A stretch of DNA of 14,995 nt from Caryophanales bacterium UBA7057. Lineage in GTDB: Bacteria; Bacillota_I; Bacilli_A; RF39; UBA660. Positions 1-7,848 of this stretch are shown piece by piece; within the stretch, counting starts at the first letter, position 1; every line of letters begins with the position of its first letter. Made by a program: the position numbers and the translations under genes. The notes under the pieces were generated by a model. It was not told where the DNA came from. It saw only the letters and a program-made list of their open reading frames with translations, and did no database searches. Location of the stretch: contig DLAC01000025.1 of assembly GCA_002493865.1 (NCBI GenBank), positions 1 through 14,995 of the forward strand. The letters are read 5' to 3'.

Positions 1-117
1 ATGAAACATTACATCGGAGACGATTGGAAATGGTTCTCCTTCTTTTCTGTCACTTAGTTTATAAATATATTCATCACTCATTGGTAAATTTAGTCTACAT
101 TTTATTTCTTCTGTCAT
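1..117 (-). CDS. N-terminal part of an unrecognised leftward gene (cut by window edge)
   Basis: The reading frame is open from an ATG at 117 leftward to base 1 and gives 39 residues beginning MTEEIKCRLNLPMSDEY. A Shine-Dalgarno stretch (AAAGGAAGG on the minus strand, about 124-132) lies just upstream of the ATG, which supports a real start. The peptide is hydrophilic, with no signal sequence or membrane segment. It is too short for me to assign to a family. It is divergent from clpB, and the two genes share the 168-base intergenic region. Confidence 0.6.
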   Translation of the reverse strand, partial: MTEEIKCRLNLPMSDEYIYKLSDRKEGEPFPIVSDVMFH

Positions 118-223
118 ATGGCCTTCCTTTAGAACTTAAGTAAAATCAATTACCTTCTAATTACATTATTTCTAAAAAGCAACCAATCGGACAAAATTTT
201 TTAAATTTGTTTTTTTGTCGAAA

Positions 224-250
224 TTAGCACTCTTTATTGACAAGTGCTAA
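224..250 (+). promoter_or_regulatory. CIRCE operator (HrcA binding site)
   Basis: TTAGCACTC (224-232), a 9-base spacer (233-241) and AAGTGCTAA (242-250) form the CIRCE inverted repeat. It differs from the consensus TTAGCACTC-N9-GAGTGCTAA at a single base, the first of the right arm. The repeat overlaps the -35 box of the clpB promoter, so bound HrcA would block RNA polymerase until heat stress or chaperone titration releases it. CIRCE control by HrcA is well established for groESL and dnaK in Gram-positive bacteria and for clpB in mycoplasmas. Confidence 0.95.
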
Positions 251-264
251 AATTGTGGTATAAT
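237..264 (+). promoter_or_regulatory. clpB promoter (sigma-A type, extended -10)
   Basis: A perfect -35 TTGACA (237-242) is followed by a 16-base spacer and a perfect -10 TATAAT (259-264). TGG directly before the -10 gives an extended -10 element. The -35 lies inside the CIRCE repeat, so this is a strong promoter held down by a repressor. Confidence 0.9.
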
Positions 265-285
265 GATATTCGTGAGGTGATAATT

Positions 286-2394
286 ATGTATCCACAAGAG
301 GAAAATAATGAAAATGTTTTAGAAAAGTACGGACGTAATATCATAGAAGATGTAAAAAATGGGAAAATAGATCCAGTGATTGGACGAGATGAAGAAATTC
401 GTAGTATTACTCGAATCTTATCTAGAAAAACGAAAAATAATCCCGTATTAATCGGTGAACCTGGTGTTGGAAAAACGGCAATTGTCGAAGGGTTAGCACT
501 TCGTATTGTCAAAGGGGACGTTCCAAGTAGTTTAAAAAATAAAATCATTTGGGAACTGGATATGGCTAGTTTAATTGCAGGTGCAAAATACCGTGGTGAA
601 TTTGAGGAACGTTTAAAAAATGTTCTTCAGGAAGTCAAAAAAAGTGATGGCGAAATCATTATGTTTATTGATGAAATTCATACCATTGTCGGTTCTGGAA
701 ATATGGAAGGTGCCATGGATACTTCCAACATCTTAAAACCAATGCTTGCGCGTGGAGAAATTCATTTAATTGGTGCGACTACCTTAAATGAATATCGTAA
801 GTATATTGAAAAGGATGGTGCCTTAGAGCGTAGATTTCAAAAAATTAAAGTTAGTGAACCAACCGTAGAAGATACGATTACCATTTTGCGTGGTTTGAAG
901 GAACGATTTGAGATTCATCATGGAGTCAACATCAAAGATAATGCTTTAATTGCGGCGGCCACCATGTCTAACAGATATATTACTGATAGATACCTACCAG
1001 ATAAAGCGATTGATTTAATTGATGAAGCTTGTGCGACCATTCGTGTTCAAATGGACTCTGTTCCGATTGAACTTGATTCTTTGACTCGTGAAATCATGAG
1101 ACTTCAAATCGAACGAGAAGCGATTAAAAAAGAAAAAGATGAACTTTCTAGGGAAAGGGTTTCTTCGATTGATGAGACACTCTCGAACCTAAAACAAAAG
1201 GAATCAGAACTAAAAGATGCTTGGGATAAAGAAAAATCAATTAACGATGACATTAAAGCAAAGAAAAAGGAAATTGAACGTACAAAATTTATGTTGGATC
1301 AAGCGGAGAATGATTATGATTTAGAAACTGCTGCAAGACTTCGCCATGGGGAATTACCAAGACTTGAAAAAGAACTAGCAGAACTTAATAATGTAGAAAA
1401 GAATAAAATATTAAGCGATGTTGTGACTAGTGATGATATTGCAGGAGTAATTTCAAAATGGACGAATATTCCTATTAGTAAATTAGTCAGTGGAGAAAGA
1501 GAAAAACTTCTTTCTCTAGAAGAAAATATGAAAAAACGTGTCATGGGTCAAGAAGAGGCAATTCGTTATGTAAGTGAAGCCATTATTAAGAGTCGTAGTG
1601 GAATTAAGGACCCAAACCGTCCGATTGGTTCCTTCATTTTCTTAGGACCAACCGGAGTAGGGAAAACAGAGGTTGCTAGAACTCTGGCTTATGAGTTATT
1701 CGATGATGAAAAGCACATGATTCGTATTGATATGAGCGAATACATGGAAAAATTTTCTGTTAGTAGATTAATTGGTAGCCCTCCAGGATATGTCGGTTAT
1801 GAAGAAGGGGGACAGTTAACAGAAGCAGTTCGTAGAAATCCTTATAGTATTGTACTCTTTGACGAAATTGAGAAGGCCCATCCAGAAGTATTAAACCTAT
1901 TACTACAAATTCTAGATGATGGTAGGGTCACAGATTCTAATGGTCGAACAGTTGACTTTAAAAATACAATCATTATTATGACTTCTAACCTTGGAAGTGA
2001 ACATATCTTAGAAGGAAATACTAGTATGGTATTAACAGAGTTAAAACAACAATTCCGACCAGAGTTTATTAATCGAATTGATGAAATTATTGTATTCAAA
2101 CCATTAACGAAACCAGTCATTTCTGAAATCTTAGATAAGATTATTTCTGATTTAGAAGCTAGATTGAAAGATCATCAAATCCATTTGGAATTAACAGAAA
2201 AAGCAAGAGAATTCTTAGTAGAAAACGGATTTGATCCTAATTATGGTGCGAGACCTCTCAAACGTTTTTGTAGTCGTACCATTGAAACTGAACTTTCTAG
2301 AATGATTATTGAAGATCAGGTTTCTTTTGGAATGCATCTTGTAATTGATACGAAAGATGATCAAATTATAATTTATGAAAAGAAGGAAAATTAA
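286..2394 (+). CDS. clpB: ClpB protein disaggregase lacking the N-terminal domain
   Basis: This is a 702-residue AAA+ chaperone that, with DnaK/DnaJ/GrpE, pulls polypeptides out of aggregates through a hexamer pore. NBD1 carries Walker A GEPGVGKT (57-64), pore loop KYRG (101-104) and Walker B ending in FIDE (127-130). A long coiled-coil M-domain occupies about 262-385, with a ClpB-like RHGELPRLEKEL segment. NBD2 carries GPTGVGKT (454-461), pore loop GYVG (501-504) and LFDE (524-527). The long M-domain and the absence of an IGF-type ClpP loop favour ClpB over ClpC or ClpE. The protein begins almost directly at NBD1, so the roughly 150-residue substrate-binding N-domain of standard ClpB (about 850-860 residues) is missing, as in mycoplasma ClpB. 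I chose ATG 286 because GAGGTGA lies at 274-280; an in-frame GTG at 244 lies inside the promoter and operator. Confidence 0.95.
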   Translation: MYPQEENNENVLEKYGRNIIEDVKNGKIDPVIGRDEEIRSITRILSRKTKNNPVLIGEPGVGKTAIVEGLALRIVKGDVPSSLKNKIIWELDMASLIAGAKYRGEFEERLKNVLQEVKKSDGEIIMFIDEIHTIVGSGNMEGAMDTSNILKPMLARGEIHLIGATTLNEYRKYIEKDGALERRFQKIKVSEPTVEDTITILRGLKERFEIHHGVNIKDNALIAAATMSNRYITDRYLPDKAIDLIDEACATIRVQMDSVPIELDSLTREIMRLQIEREAIKKEKDELSRERVSSIDETLSNLKQKESELKDAWDKEKSINDDIKAKKKEIERTKFMLDQAENDYDLETAARLRHGELPRLEKELAELNNVEKNKILSDVVTSDDIAGVISKWTNIPISKLVSGEREKLLSLEENMKKRVMGQEEAIRYVSEAIIKSRSGIKDPNRPIGSFIFLGPTGVGKTEVARTLAYELFDDEKHMIRIDMSEYMEKFSVSRLIGSPPGYVGYEEGGQLTEAVRRNPYSIVLFDEIEKAHPEVLNLLLQILDDGRVTDSNGRTVDFKNTIIIMTSNLGSEHILEGNTSMVLTELKQQFRPEFINRIDEIIVFKPLTKPVISEILDKIISDLEARLKDHQIHLELTEKAREFLVENGFDPNYGARPLKRFCSRTIETELSRMIIEDQVSFGMHLVIDTKDDQIIIYEKKEN

Positions 2395-2411
2395 AAATTC
2401 TTTCTTTTTTT
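2378..2411 (+). terminator. Intrinsic terminator of clpB, overlapping its stop codon
   Basis: The arm AAAAGAAGGAA (2378-2388) pairs with TTCTTTCTTTT (2398-2408) with one G-U pair, and the T-run continues into 2411. The clpB TAA (2392-2394) sits in the 9-base loop. The stem is A/T-rich and therefore modest in strength. Confidence 0.55.
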
Positions 2412-2431
2412 AATCAAAGGACTTGAATTTA

Positions 2432-2460
2432 TTTACAAATTGACTTTGTTTTGGTAGAAT
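2432..2460 (+). promoter_or_regulatory. Promoter of the pseudo-ATPase / fhs operon
   Basis: TTTACA (2432-2437) and TAGAAT (2455-2460) are separated by exactly 17 bases, and TGG precedes the -10 as an extended element. It lies 31 bases before the GTG start of the next gene. No operator-like repeat is visible. Confidence 0.7.
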
Positions 2461-2491
2461 AACTCTTACAAATGCACGAAGGGGGGATTTC

Positions 2492-4237
2492 GTGAAAAAG
2501 GGAATTTTATTGTTTGTTTCATTTTTATTTTTTCTTTTTTCTTATATGACACACTCTTCGTTTCTTTTTATCTTATCTTATATTCTTTTACTTTTTATTC
2601 CTTTCCTTTCCCCAAGAAATATTACCTGGAACTTTCTTTTGTTTGTCGTGCTTTCTTTCGGATGTTTTTGGATTCAGTTACCAATTTCTGGTTATTTATT
2701 AATTTACATATTTATGATTCTTTCTTATACGTTTTCTTTATTCCAATCAATTTTCTATAAGCAATACTTTTCTTCTTTAGGAATTGGGGAGGAAGTTGTA
2801 GTCTTAGTAGGAAAATTAAAACAAAAGAAAAAGATATCTGATATTAAGATAGGGGATACTGTTGTTATTGAAAAGGGTCAAACTTGTTATTTAGAGGGTA
2901 CAATTACTAAGGGAATGAGTAAGGTGAATTTAAAGAAAATTCTGGGAGTAGATGAAATCCATTCATTAAAAAAAGGAGATACCATCCTTCCTGGAAGTAT
3001 GAATCTAGACCGGGAACTTTTAATATCTGTTACTTCTCCTTTTGAAAATAGTTTGTTTTTTAAATACTATACTGATTTTTTAAACCATAAACAATCGAAT
3101 TATATGAGAATGATCTTTCCTATATGGATTCCATTCTTGATTCAAGCAGTCCTTTTATTTATCTTTTTCTTTCTAGTTGGATATCAATTTCATTCACATG
3201 CTATCGAGTATGGACTTATGATTTTTATGATTACTTTTATAAATTTTGATCCTATTTATTCGATGGTGGATCAATTAAAAATGGTATTTTTACAGAAAAA
3301 AGGAATTTATATTTTAAATCGGAAAAAATTATTAGAGTTTTCTAAAGTAAAAAATTTTATTTTGACAAAAACGGGAATTCTTACTTTAGGTGTTTTAAAA
3401 GTAGTAGATGTTGCTTCTCGTAATGAAAAGAAATTATTAGAAGTATTATCTTATGCGGAATTTTATTCTAAGAATCGAATCGGAGAATGTATTCATGATT
3501 ACTGTAAAGGAAAAGTAATGGTAGATTCTTCTTTGATTCAAGAATTTAAACAGTTTTCTAATGGTGTTTTAGCAGTGGTTGAGCGTCATAGATATCTCGT
3601 TGGAAATTATCAATTTATGTTAGAAAATGGGGTAACTGTGGAAAAAGAATTGGTAATTGGAACGAATTTATATGTCGCGAAGGATACAAAGTTCTTGGGT
3701 GTGATTACTTTATCTGATCAAGTAGATTTGTCTATCAAGGATTCTCTTTCTGACATTTGTAAGATGAAACATTCTCATCTCACAACGTTTTCTCGTGACA
3801 ATGAAACTGTGACTAGAGCTGTTTCTAATACCCTTGGCATTTATGATTGTTATTCTGAATTAACATATAAGGACCGAATGTTTTGGATTCAATATTTAAA
3901 GGATATCTATGGATCCCCCCAAGTTTATATCAGTGATGAAGAGTGTAAATATCCAGTAGATATCAAAGTGCTTGTATCTAAAAATCAAAGTAGTGGGGAT
4001 TTTATTTTTACTCATGGAAATATTTCTTGTTTATTTTATCTTTACTCTTATAGTTTTAAATATTTATCATCAATCCGAACTTGGGTAATTTTTGAGTTTT
4101 TCATAAAATTTCTTCTTTACTTTCTTTTACTTTGGATTCGTGATATTTTAGTATTAGGTAGTGTTATGGTAGGAATTGTATTTTTCCTCCTAATAATTCT
4201 TCTTCTACCATTTTTAATGAATCGAAAGGGTGATTAA
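2492..4237 (+). CDS. Catalytically dead P1B-like P-type ATPase (pseudoenzyme)
   Basis: The order is four N-terminal hydrophobic segments (about 4-90), an A-domain (about 100-180), two membrane segments (about 205-258), a P/N-domain (about 285-495) and a final membrane pair (530-549, 552-576). This is the eight-helix layout of metal-transporting P1B ATPases. The alignable signature motifs have lost their catalytic or metal-binding residues: TGE is LGV (151-153), the membrane CPC is DPI (253-255), DKTGT is TKTGI (292-296) with the phosphorylated Asp now Thr292, the SEHP position is SKNR (326-329), TGDN is SRDN (434-437) and GDGxNDxP is SDEECKYP (481-488). The reading frame is intact over 581 residues, so the protein is probably made but cannot use the normal phospho-Asp cycle. 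The start is GTG with AAGGGGGG at 2479-2486. Family assignment is by motif alignment by eye; any function (scaffold, sensor or binding) is unknown. Confidence 0.8.
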   Translation: MKKGILLFVSFLFFLFSYMTHSSFLFILSYILLLFIPFLSPRNITWNFLLFVVLSFGCFWIQLPISGYLLIYIFMILSYTFSLFQSIFYKQYFSSLGIGEEVVVLVGKLKQKKKISDIKIGDTVVIEKGQTCYLEGTITKGMSKVNLKKILGVDEIHSLKKGDTILPGSMNLDRELLISVTSPFENSLFFKYYTDFLNHKQSNYMRMIFPIWIPFLIQAVLLFIFFFLVGYQFHSHAIEYGLMIFMITFINFDPIYSMVDQLKMVFLQKKGIYILNRKKLLEFSKVKNFILTKTGILTLGVLKVVDVASRNEKKLLEVLSYAEFYSKNRIGECIHDYCKGKVMVDSSLIQEFKQFSNGVLAVVERHRYLVGNYQFMLENGVTVEKELVIGTNLYVAKDTKFLGVITLSDQVDLSIKDSLSDICKMKHSHLTTFSRDNETVTRAVSNTLGIYDCYSELTYKDRMFWIQYLKDIYGSPQVYISDEECKYPVDIKVLVSKNQSSGDFIFTHGNISCLFYLYSYSFKYLSSIRTWVIFEFFIKFLLYFLLLWIRDILVLGSVMVGIVFFLLIILLLPFLMNRKGD

Positions 4238-5719
4238 ATGAAAAGAATTGATGTACTAGCGAAGAATCTTGGTTTAGCAGAGGATGAGTTTATTTGTTAT
4301 GGAACAGATAAAGCAAAAATTTTACGGAGTCCTAAAAAAAAACAGGACAGCCATTTGGTTTTAGTAACTGCAATCAATCCAACTCCTTATGGAGAAGGTA
4401 AGACTACGGTTACGATTGGCTTAAATGATGCTTTTTCTCAGTTGGGATTATCTAGTATGGCTGTTTTAAGAGAACCTTCTTTAGGTCCTGTCTTTGGATT
4501 AAAGGGAGGCGCTACTGGAGGGGGGAAAGCAAGTATTGTTCCAGAAGATGATATTAATTTACATTTTACAGGAGACTTTCATGCGATTACTTCTGCCAAT
4601 AATTTATTATGTGCAGCAGTTGATAATCATATTTTTCAGGGAAACGGACTTGGAATAGATCCAAATACGATTATGGTTAAACGATGTTTAGATATGAATG
4701 ATCGGGCTTTAAGACCTAATTTTAATATTACGGCTGCAAGTGAAGTTATGGCCATTTTTTGCTTGGCTACTGATTTTTCAGATTTGCGTAATCGACTTGG
4801 TAATATATTGATAGGATACACTACTTCTAAAAAAGCAATTTATGCGAAAGATTTAAAAGTAGATGGTGCGATGGCTCTTCTTTTAAAGGATGCTTTTTAT
4901 CCAAACTTAGTGCAGTCTCTAGAAGAAAATCCTGTCTTAGTACATGGAGGTCCTTTTGCAAATATTGCGCATGGATGTAACAGTATTCTTGCGACAAAGA
5001 CAGCGATGAGTATGGCCGATTATGTAGTGACAGAAGCAGGATTTGGAAGTGATTTAGGAGCGGAGAAATTTTTAAATATTAAATGTCCTATTTCAGGAAT
5101 TCGTCCTTCTTTTATTGTGTTGGTTGCGACGGTTCGTGCATTAAAACATAGTGGTATGGAAAATTTACTTGCACATATTGATCATTTAAAACAATACCGC
5201 GTTCCATTTTGTGTTGCAATCAATCAATTTTCTGATGATACAAAAGAAGAAATCAAAAACTTACAGACCTATTGTGAATCTCATGGCGTTTCTTCTATTG
5301 TGACAAATTCCTTTGTGGAAGGGGGAAATGGAAGTGTTCCTTTGGCTGAATATATTACAAAACATTTAGATTCATCTAATTATCAACCTCTTTACACTTT
5401 CAATATGAGTGTGACTGACAAGATTGAAACAATCGCAAAAAATGTTTATTCTGCTTCTTCTGTTATCTATTCTGAAGCCGCAAAAGAAAAGTTAAAAGAA
5501 ATCGAATCTCTTGGAGTAACACATTTTCCAATTTGTATGGCAAAGACCCCATTTTCAATTAGCGATGATAAAGAAAAGTTAGGGTATCCGAAAGATTATG
5601 CTATTTCTGTTCGCGATATCATGATTCAAACTGGTAGCCAAATGATTATTGTTTTACTGAATGATATTATTACAATGCCAGGACTTCCTAAGAAACCAAA
5701 CTTTGAAGATATGGAATAA
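4238..5719 (+). CDS. fhs: Formate-tetrahydrofolate ligase (compact form)
   Basis: This enzyme joins formate to tetrahydrofolate with ATP and yields 10-formyl-THF for purine and formyl-Met-tRNA synthesis. Family hallmarks are present: the P-loop PTPYGEGKTT (48-57), REPSLGPVFGLKGGATGGG, the INLHFTGDFHAIT and DMNDRALR blocks, VHGGPFANIAHGCNS, VTEAGFGSDLGAEKF and a closing TMPGLPKKP. At 493 residues it is about 60 shorter than the usual 555-560. The losses are a shortened N-terminus, the loop after DMNDRALR, the loop after VATVRALK and the C-terminal tail; the core motifs are kept, so it should be active. The ATG directly abuts the TAA of the upstream gene, and its Shine-Dalgarno AAAGGGTGAT (about 4225-4234) lies inside that gene, which implies translational coupling. 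Confidence 0.96.
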   Translation: MKRIDVLAKNLGLAEDEFICYGTDKAKILRSPKKKQDSHLVLVTAINPTPYGEGKTTVTIGLNDAFSQLGLSSMAVLREPSLGPVFGLKGGATGGGKASIVPEDDINLHFTGDFHAITSANNLLCAAVDNHIFQGNGLGIDPNTIMVKRCLDMNDRALRPNFNITAASEVMAIFCLATDFSDLRNRLGNILIGYTTSKKAIYAKDLKVDGAMALLLKDAFYPNLVQSLEENPVLVHGGPFANIAHGCNSILATKTAMSMADYVVTEAGFGSDLGAEKFLNIKCPISGIRPSFIVLVATVRALKHSGMENLLAHIDHLKQYRVPFCVAINQFSDDTKEEIKNLQTYCESHGVSSIVTNSFVEGGNGSVPLAEYITKHLDSSNYQPLYTFNMSVTDKIETIAKNVYSASSVIYSEAAKEKLKEIESLGVTHFPICMAKTPFSISDDKEKLGYPKDYAISVRDIMIQTGSQMIIVLLNDIITMPGLPKKPNFEDME

Positions 5720-5750
5720 AGTTTAGTTATCAGTTAGATGGAGACTTATT

Positions 5751-6167
5751 ATGGATATTTTATTTTCTTTGTTTTTTCTTTTTGTATATCTCCGTGTACT
5801 TTATGGTATTTCTCGTGTACTCAGAAAATATATACAGGTAAAGAGATATGTTAAAAATTTTAATAAAACTACGGGAGTATGTATAGATGATCATCGGGTA
5901 GTTGGTTTATCTAAACGTGGGGCAGAAAGTCAGCCCTCGATTGTTTATACAGTAGAAAATCAGCAATACGAAATTTTAAGTAAAGTTATCTATGGAGGTA
6001 TTGCTGGATTCATGATGAAGGGAAGGAAATTTAAAGTTCTATATAACCCTAAGAATCCTCAAGATGCTGTTTTGAAAAATGAACTTGCTACCTACCTACT
6101 AGTCTGTTTCCTATTCGTTCTTTTTACTGCCATTTCATTTCTTCTTTTTTACTATGACATATTATGA
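5751..6167 (+). CDS. DUF3592-like small membrane protein
   Basis: The 138-residue protein has an N-terminal membrane segment (about 2-20), a basic stretch (25-39), a small beta-rich soluble domain and a C-terminal membrane segment (about 114-136). The middle domain reads like DUF3592: TTGVCIDDH, then PSIVYTVENQQYEI, a GRKFKVLYNPKNP turn and AVL before the second helix. Proteins of this family have no established biochemical function. GGAGA at 5740-5744 supports the ATG at 5751. It lies 31 bases after fhs with no visible promoter or terminator between, so it is probably the last gene of that operon. It ends in TGA, which shows that TGA is a stop in this organism. Confidence 0.7.
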   Translation: MDILFSLFFLFVYLRVLYGISRVLRKYIQVKRYVKNFNKTTGVCIDDHRVVGLSKRGAESQPSIVYTVENQQYEILSKVIYGGIAGFMMKGRKFKVLYNPKNPQDAVLKNELATYLLVCFLFVLFTAISFLLFYYDIL

Positions 6168-6184
6168 TTCTCTTTCAATAAAAC

Positions 6185-6213
6185 TTGCATTTTTCCTCTA
6201 TTTCGTGTATAAT
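6185..6213 (+). promoter_or_regulatory. Promoter of the 6238-8307 operon
   Basis: TTGCAT (6185-6190) and a perfect TATAAT (6208-6213) are separated by 17 bases. It lies 24 bases before the ATG at 6238, with AGGGGG in between serving as ribosome binding site. Confidence 0.8.
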
Positions 6214-6237
6214 AAGCGCATATTTTAGGGGGTTATT

Positions 6238-7830
6238 ATGGAATTTAGAACATTGGATGAATTATTATCTTTAGATGATGTAAAAAGACTTGGAGTTACT
6301 TACACTACTGGGTTAACTTTTATAGATTATACACTTCAAAGTCAATTTTCTAAAAAATATCAACAAAAGGAAATATTTGAAGTTTTACGAAAGGATTTAA
6401 TAGAAAAATTATTATCCTATTCTCCTTTTTTTAAGTGTACGGTTTCTGCTTTAAATAAATATCAGATTCCTATTTCTGCTGCTAAAAGGGAAGATGGTTC
6501 GTTTTTGTTTCATTATTCCTATCAAAATATTTTGCCTTTTTTTCTAATTTACTTTATAAATAAATATAAAATGGACGCAGATGCTATTATGCCTGATTTC
6601 AAGAAAGCAAAAGCAGAAGAGAAAAAATTAGAAGGGGAAAAAGTAAGAGAAGAAAAAGCTCATGAGGAAATTAAAGAATGTTTCTTAAATGTTTTTAGAA
6701 AGACGAATGAGGCTCTTCATAAGGTCTCACCATCTCGTCAGGATGAAGTGGTACAAGATAGAAATTTTGCTAAATTTTTATATAGAAATACAGATGAATT
6801 AATCGAACTTTTAAAACAGCCACTTACGTTACCTATTTTAGAAGATATTGATAAAGACCGTTTTCTACTAGCTCTTTCTACTCAAGCACTTAACAATTTA
6901 ACACAAATGGATCAGGGAGAGATGCCAAAGTCATTGCAAGTTTATGAACTTTCTATGGGGTATTTAGATCGTTATTTTACAATTGTTAATTATTTGTCTG
7001 AAAAAGCGGGTGAACCTTATAATTTTTCCTTTGCCTCTTTTGGCGAATTCCATTCTTATCAAGGATTAGCAGATCGATATCAACAGTATGCTAAAAAGTA
7101 TCCAGAAACAATTAATGAGTATCATCAAGAACTGGATATGGGACAAATTTTTAGAGAATATTTAAAAGATGCTAGAACCAAAATTAAAAAAGACGAGTTT
7201 GTAAAAGCAATTAAATTACGTTTTGAACTTTTTCCAAAAGGTGAGTCTAGTGAAAAGGTTTTTTGTGGGTCTTCTAGAAAATCAGTCATTAGCGAAGATA
7301 TTAAAAGATTATTAGAGGAAAAACATGAAGAACTATTAGAAGAAAAGATTAATTTCTTTTCCTCAACAGATTATTTATGGACGTTAGAAGAAGCTCATAC
7401 ATTTGGTGGATATCGTGGATATATCTATCCGAATGGAAAGGTCATTTTCGAAAAATTTTATCGTAATACGAGAAATGGGTTGGGACCTACTTATGATGAA
7501 TCATTTATCGCTATGGATCTTTTAGACTTTATAGAAATAGCTCCTAAATCTAAAACGGAATTAATAGACTTCATTCGTAATCAGAAACTAGAATACGAAG
7601 AATCCGTTCGACAGGCACATGGCTTACCAGAGGGCACAGAAGTGATGAGTGTTATTATTAAAAATCCTAAATATAAGGATATTAGGAGACATTATCATGT
7701 TCCTGGTTGGCAACAAAGGGCACAAGCAATTATTGACGAAGAAGTACCAGAATATGACTTCGATTTAATAGAGACACTCTTATCAGATATTTCCAATATG
7801 CCTCAAGTAGACAAGACATATACGAAGTAA
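6238..7830 (+). CDS. Unrecognised 530-residue soluble protein
   Basis: I do not recognise the family. The protein is mostly predicted helical and hydrophilic, with no signal peptide and no clear membrane helix; the most hydrophobic stretch (about 97-108) is short. A highly charged Lys/Glu helix at about 121-147 looks like a coiled-coil linker between an N-terminal domain and a helical middle region. A second Glu-rich helix runs at about 352-372. The C-terminal third holds a distinct aromatic/Gly segment (FGGYRGYIYPNGKVIFEKFY, 389-408) that resembles a beta-hairpin; a His-rich RRHYHVPGW segment lies further on. No nucleotide-binding or nuclease motif stands out. It is the first gene of a two-gene operon, 18 bases before the next gene, with its own strong promoter. 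Likely a lineage-restricted cytoplasmic protein (inference). Confidence 0.75.
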   Translation: MEFRTLDELLSLDDVKRLGVTYTTGLTFIDYTLQSQFSKKYQQKEIFEVLRKDLIEKLLSYSPFFKCTVSALNKYQIPISAAKREDGSFLFHYSYQNILPFFLIYFINKYKMDADAIMPDFKKAKAEEKKLEGEKVREEKAHEEIKECFLNVFRKTNEALHKVSPSRQDEVVQDRNFAKFLYRNTDELIELLKQPLTLPILEDIDKDRFLLALSTQALNNLTQMDQGEMPKSLQVYELSMGYLDRYFTIVNYLSEKAGEPYNFSFASFGEFHSYQGLADRYQQYAKKYPETINEYHQELDMGQIFREYLKDARTKIKKDEFVKAIKLRFELFPKGESSEKVFCGSSRKSVISEDIKRLLEEKHEELLEEKINFFSSTDYLWTLEEAHTFGGYRGYIYPNGKVIFEKFYRNTRNGLGPTYDESFIAMDLLDFIEIAPKSKTELIDFIRNQKLEYEESVRQAHGLPEGTEVMSVIIKNPKYKDIRRHYHVPGWQQRAQAIIDEEVPEYDFDLIETLLSDISNMPQVDKTYTK

Positions 7831-7848
7831 AAATTAAAAGAGGGAATT

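Larger units (their letters stand above)
118..285. other. Divergent intergenic region upstream of clpB
   Basis: This 168-base AT-rich spacer separates the leftward partial gene from clpB. Its right half holds the CIRCE operator, the clpB promoter and the clpB ribosome binding site. The left half must hold the promoter of the leftward gene. On the minus strand TTGGTT (about 182-187) followed 17 bases later by TAATTA is a possible but weak match. I see no small gene or RNA in it. Confidence 0.5.

Noticed and set aside
118..223. CtsR operator upstream of clpB
   Set aside because: I could not find the GGTCAAA heptad repeat; the only clear operator is CIRCE.
234..548. Minus-strand frame over the start of clpB
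   Set aside because: It overlaps the strongly supported ClpB NBD1 coding region and the CIRCE/promoter, and it has no expression signals.
286..2394. Assignment as ClpC or ClpE
   Set aside because: The M-domain is long (about 125 residues) and ClpB-like, there is no zinc-finger N-domain of ClpE, and the IGF-type ClpP-binding loop is absent from the NBD2 region.
2492..4237. A working copper or zinc exporter
   Set aside because: The phosphorylated Asp, the TGE motif, the CPC cysteines and the GDGxND motif are all missing, so the standard transport cycle is not possible.
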